The notes under the pieces were generated by a model. It was not told the origin of the DNA. It did no database searches and saw only the letters and a list, made by a program, of their open reading frames with translations. From contig JBAVXH010000178.1 of NCBI GenBank assembly GCA_049698215.1, forward strand, positions 1-64,000: a DNA stretch of 64,000 bases, written 5' to 3'. The position numbers and the translations under genes were made by a program. Of the stretch, positions 63,344 to 64,000 are shown one piece after another. The stretch is from PALSA-894 sp049698215 (GTDB lineage Bacteria; Pseudomonadota; Alphaproteobacteria; Rhizobiales; Xanthobacteraceae). Within the stretch, counting starts at the first letter, position 1, and every line of letters starts with the position of its first letter.

Positions 63344-64000
63344 ACGATGCAACGAAGCGACCTGCCGTCGGCCTGCTCCCCACCGAGCGCATCAGCTATT
63401 CGCCGATCGCGGGACGCGCGGTGCCGAAGCTCCCCGGCGGGGCGCGCATGGTGGTGTGGTGCATCGTCAACGTGGAGGAGTGGGACATCCTTTCGCCGAT
63501 GCCGCGCACGGTGTTGACGCCGCCCGCCGGCGGCGCGCCGTCGCCCGACATTCCGAACTGGGCCTGGCACGAATACGGCAACCGCGTTGGCTTCTGGCGC
63601 ATGCTCAAGGTGTTCGACGAATTCAAGGTACCAGCGACGCTCGCGATCAACGGCTCGGCGATCGCCGCCTATCCGCAGATCGTCGCGGCCGCGAACGAGC
63701 GCAAGTGGGAGTTCATCGGCCACGGCTTCACCCAGCGCAACATGCAGAAGGTGGAGGACGAGCGCGCCGACATCCGCCGCACGCGCGAGGTGATCTCGCT
63801 CGCCTCCGGCAAGCCGCCGCGCGGCTGGCTTGGGCCGGGCCTCACCGAAACGTGGGAGACGCCGGACCTCCTGGTGGAGGAAGACTACGACTATGTGTGC
63901 GACTGGGTGCTGGACGATCAGCCGGTGTGGCTGAAGACCCGCACCAAACCAATCCTCAACGTGCCCTACACGCAGGAATGCAACGACGTCGCCATGATGC
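63340..64000 (+). CDS. Polysaccharide deacetylase-like protein, copy 2 (3' truncated by window edge)
   Basis: The first 220 residues are visible, starting MNDATKRPAVGLLPTERISY. The protein closely parallels its upstream neighbour: RMVVWCIVNVEEWDILSPM, FIGHGFTQRNMQKVEDERA, RGWLGPGLTETWETPDLL and the DYDYVCDWVLDDQP segment. The ATG overlaps the copy 1 stop (ATGA). In the HSxxH region it has HGFTQ. It probably forms a tandem paralogous pair with the first. The frame is open at the end of the window. Confidence 0.8.
   Translation, partial: MNDATKRPAVGLLPTERISYSPIAGRAVPKLPGGARMVVWCIVNVEEWDILSPMPRTVLTPPAGGAPSPDIPNWAWHEYGNRVGFWRMLKVFDEFKVPATLAINGSAIAAYPQIVAAANERKWEFIGHGFTQRNMQKVEDERADIRRTREVISLASGKPPRGWLGPGLTETWETPDLLVEEDYDYVCDWVLDDQPVWLKTRTKPILNVPYTQECNDVAMM

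Overview
The window is high-GC DNA with short intergenic gaps, many stop/start overlaps and a large share of solute-binding proteins (Liv, Bug/TctC and NMT1 types). Its best-recognised gene sets resemble those of Rhodopseudomonas, Bradyrhizobium and Azoarcus. This suggests a free-living alphaproteobacterium of the Hyphomicrobiales (Nitrobacteraceae/Xanthobacteraceae-like); that assignment is inference from gene content. I saw no tRNA, rRNA, CRISPR array, insertion sequence or phage gene. No gene-free stretch exceeds about 270 bases.

Layout. 1-668: end of a membrane protein. 770-7960 (minus): a branched-chain-type ABC transporter operon (livG-livF-livH-livM) ending in three tandem paralogous binding-protein genes, with an IclR regulator upstream. 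9076-16377 (plus): a beta-oxidation cluster in the order of the R. palustris pim genes (pimF-B-C-D, without the ligase), plus a third acyl-CoA dehydrogenase. A 17-bp palindrome lies in the divergent gap with the IclR gene. 16505-31687: a mixed region with an SDR, an orphan NMT1-type binding protein, an isopropylmalate/isocitrate-type dehydrogenase, a TadG-like protein, leuCD, a flavin monooxygenase, two orphan Bug receptors, a GNAT, a dual GGDEF-EAL protein, a small lipoprotein and a cupin.

31735-45736 is a coherent catabolic island. It has a second Liv-type transporter, a patatin, an anthraniloyl-CoA monooxygenase/reductase fusion, an SDR, a MarR regulator, an enoyl-CoA hydratase, an acyl-CoA dehydrogenase, an aryl-CoA ligase and a Rid-family protein. 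This is the gene set of the aerobic CoA-dependent 2-aminobenzoate (abm) pathway. Three copies of one operator-like palindrome, centred on TTTAAGCTTAAA, sit upstream of the transporter and in the ACMR/SDR divergent gap, so one regulator (probably the MarR) is likely to control import and catabolism together.

45826-49356 holds an orphan molybdenum hydroxylase large subunit and a diguanylate cyclase. 49589-55150 is the most intriguing region: GTP cyclohydrolase II, a stand-alone RibD reductase domain, a methyltransferase, a GT4 glycosyltransferase, a PTPS/QueD-fold protein lacking its usual catalytic residues, and a zinc-site-less MDR dehydrogenase. I propose it makes an undescribed, probably methylated and glycosylated, GTP-derived (pteridine-like) metabolite. 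55224-61111 carries an OpgH-like glucosyltransferase, an FkbM methyltransferase, a periplasmic protein and a YfhO protein. The window ends with a flavin monooxygenase and two tandem polysaccharide-deacetylase-like genes, the second cut by the window edge.

Thirteen copies of a paired-hairpin repeat occupy many intergenic gaps. One appears to be translated as the N-terminus of the OpgH-like protein.
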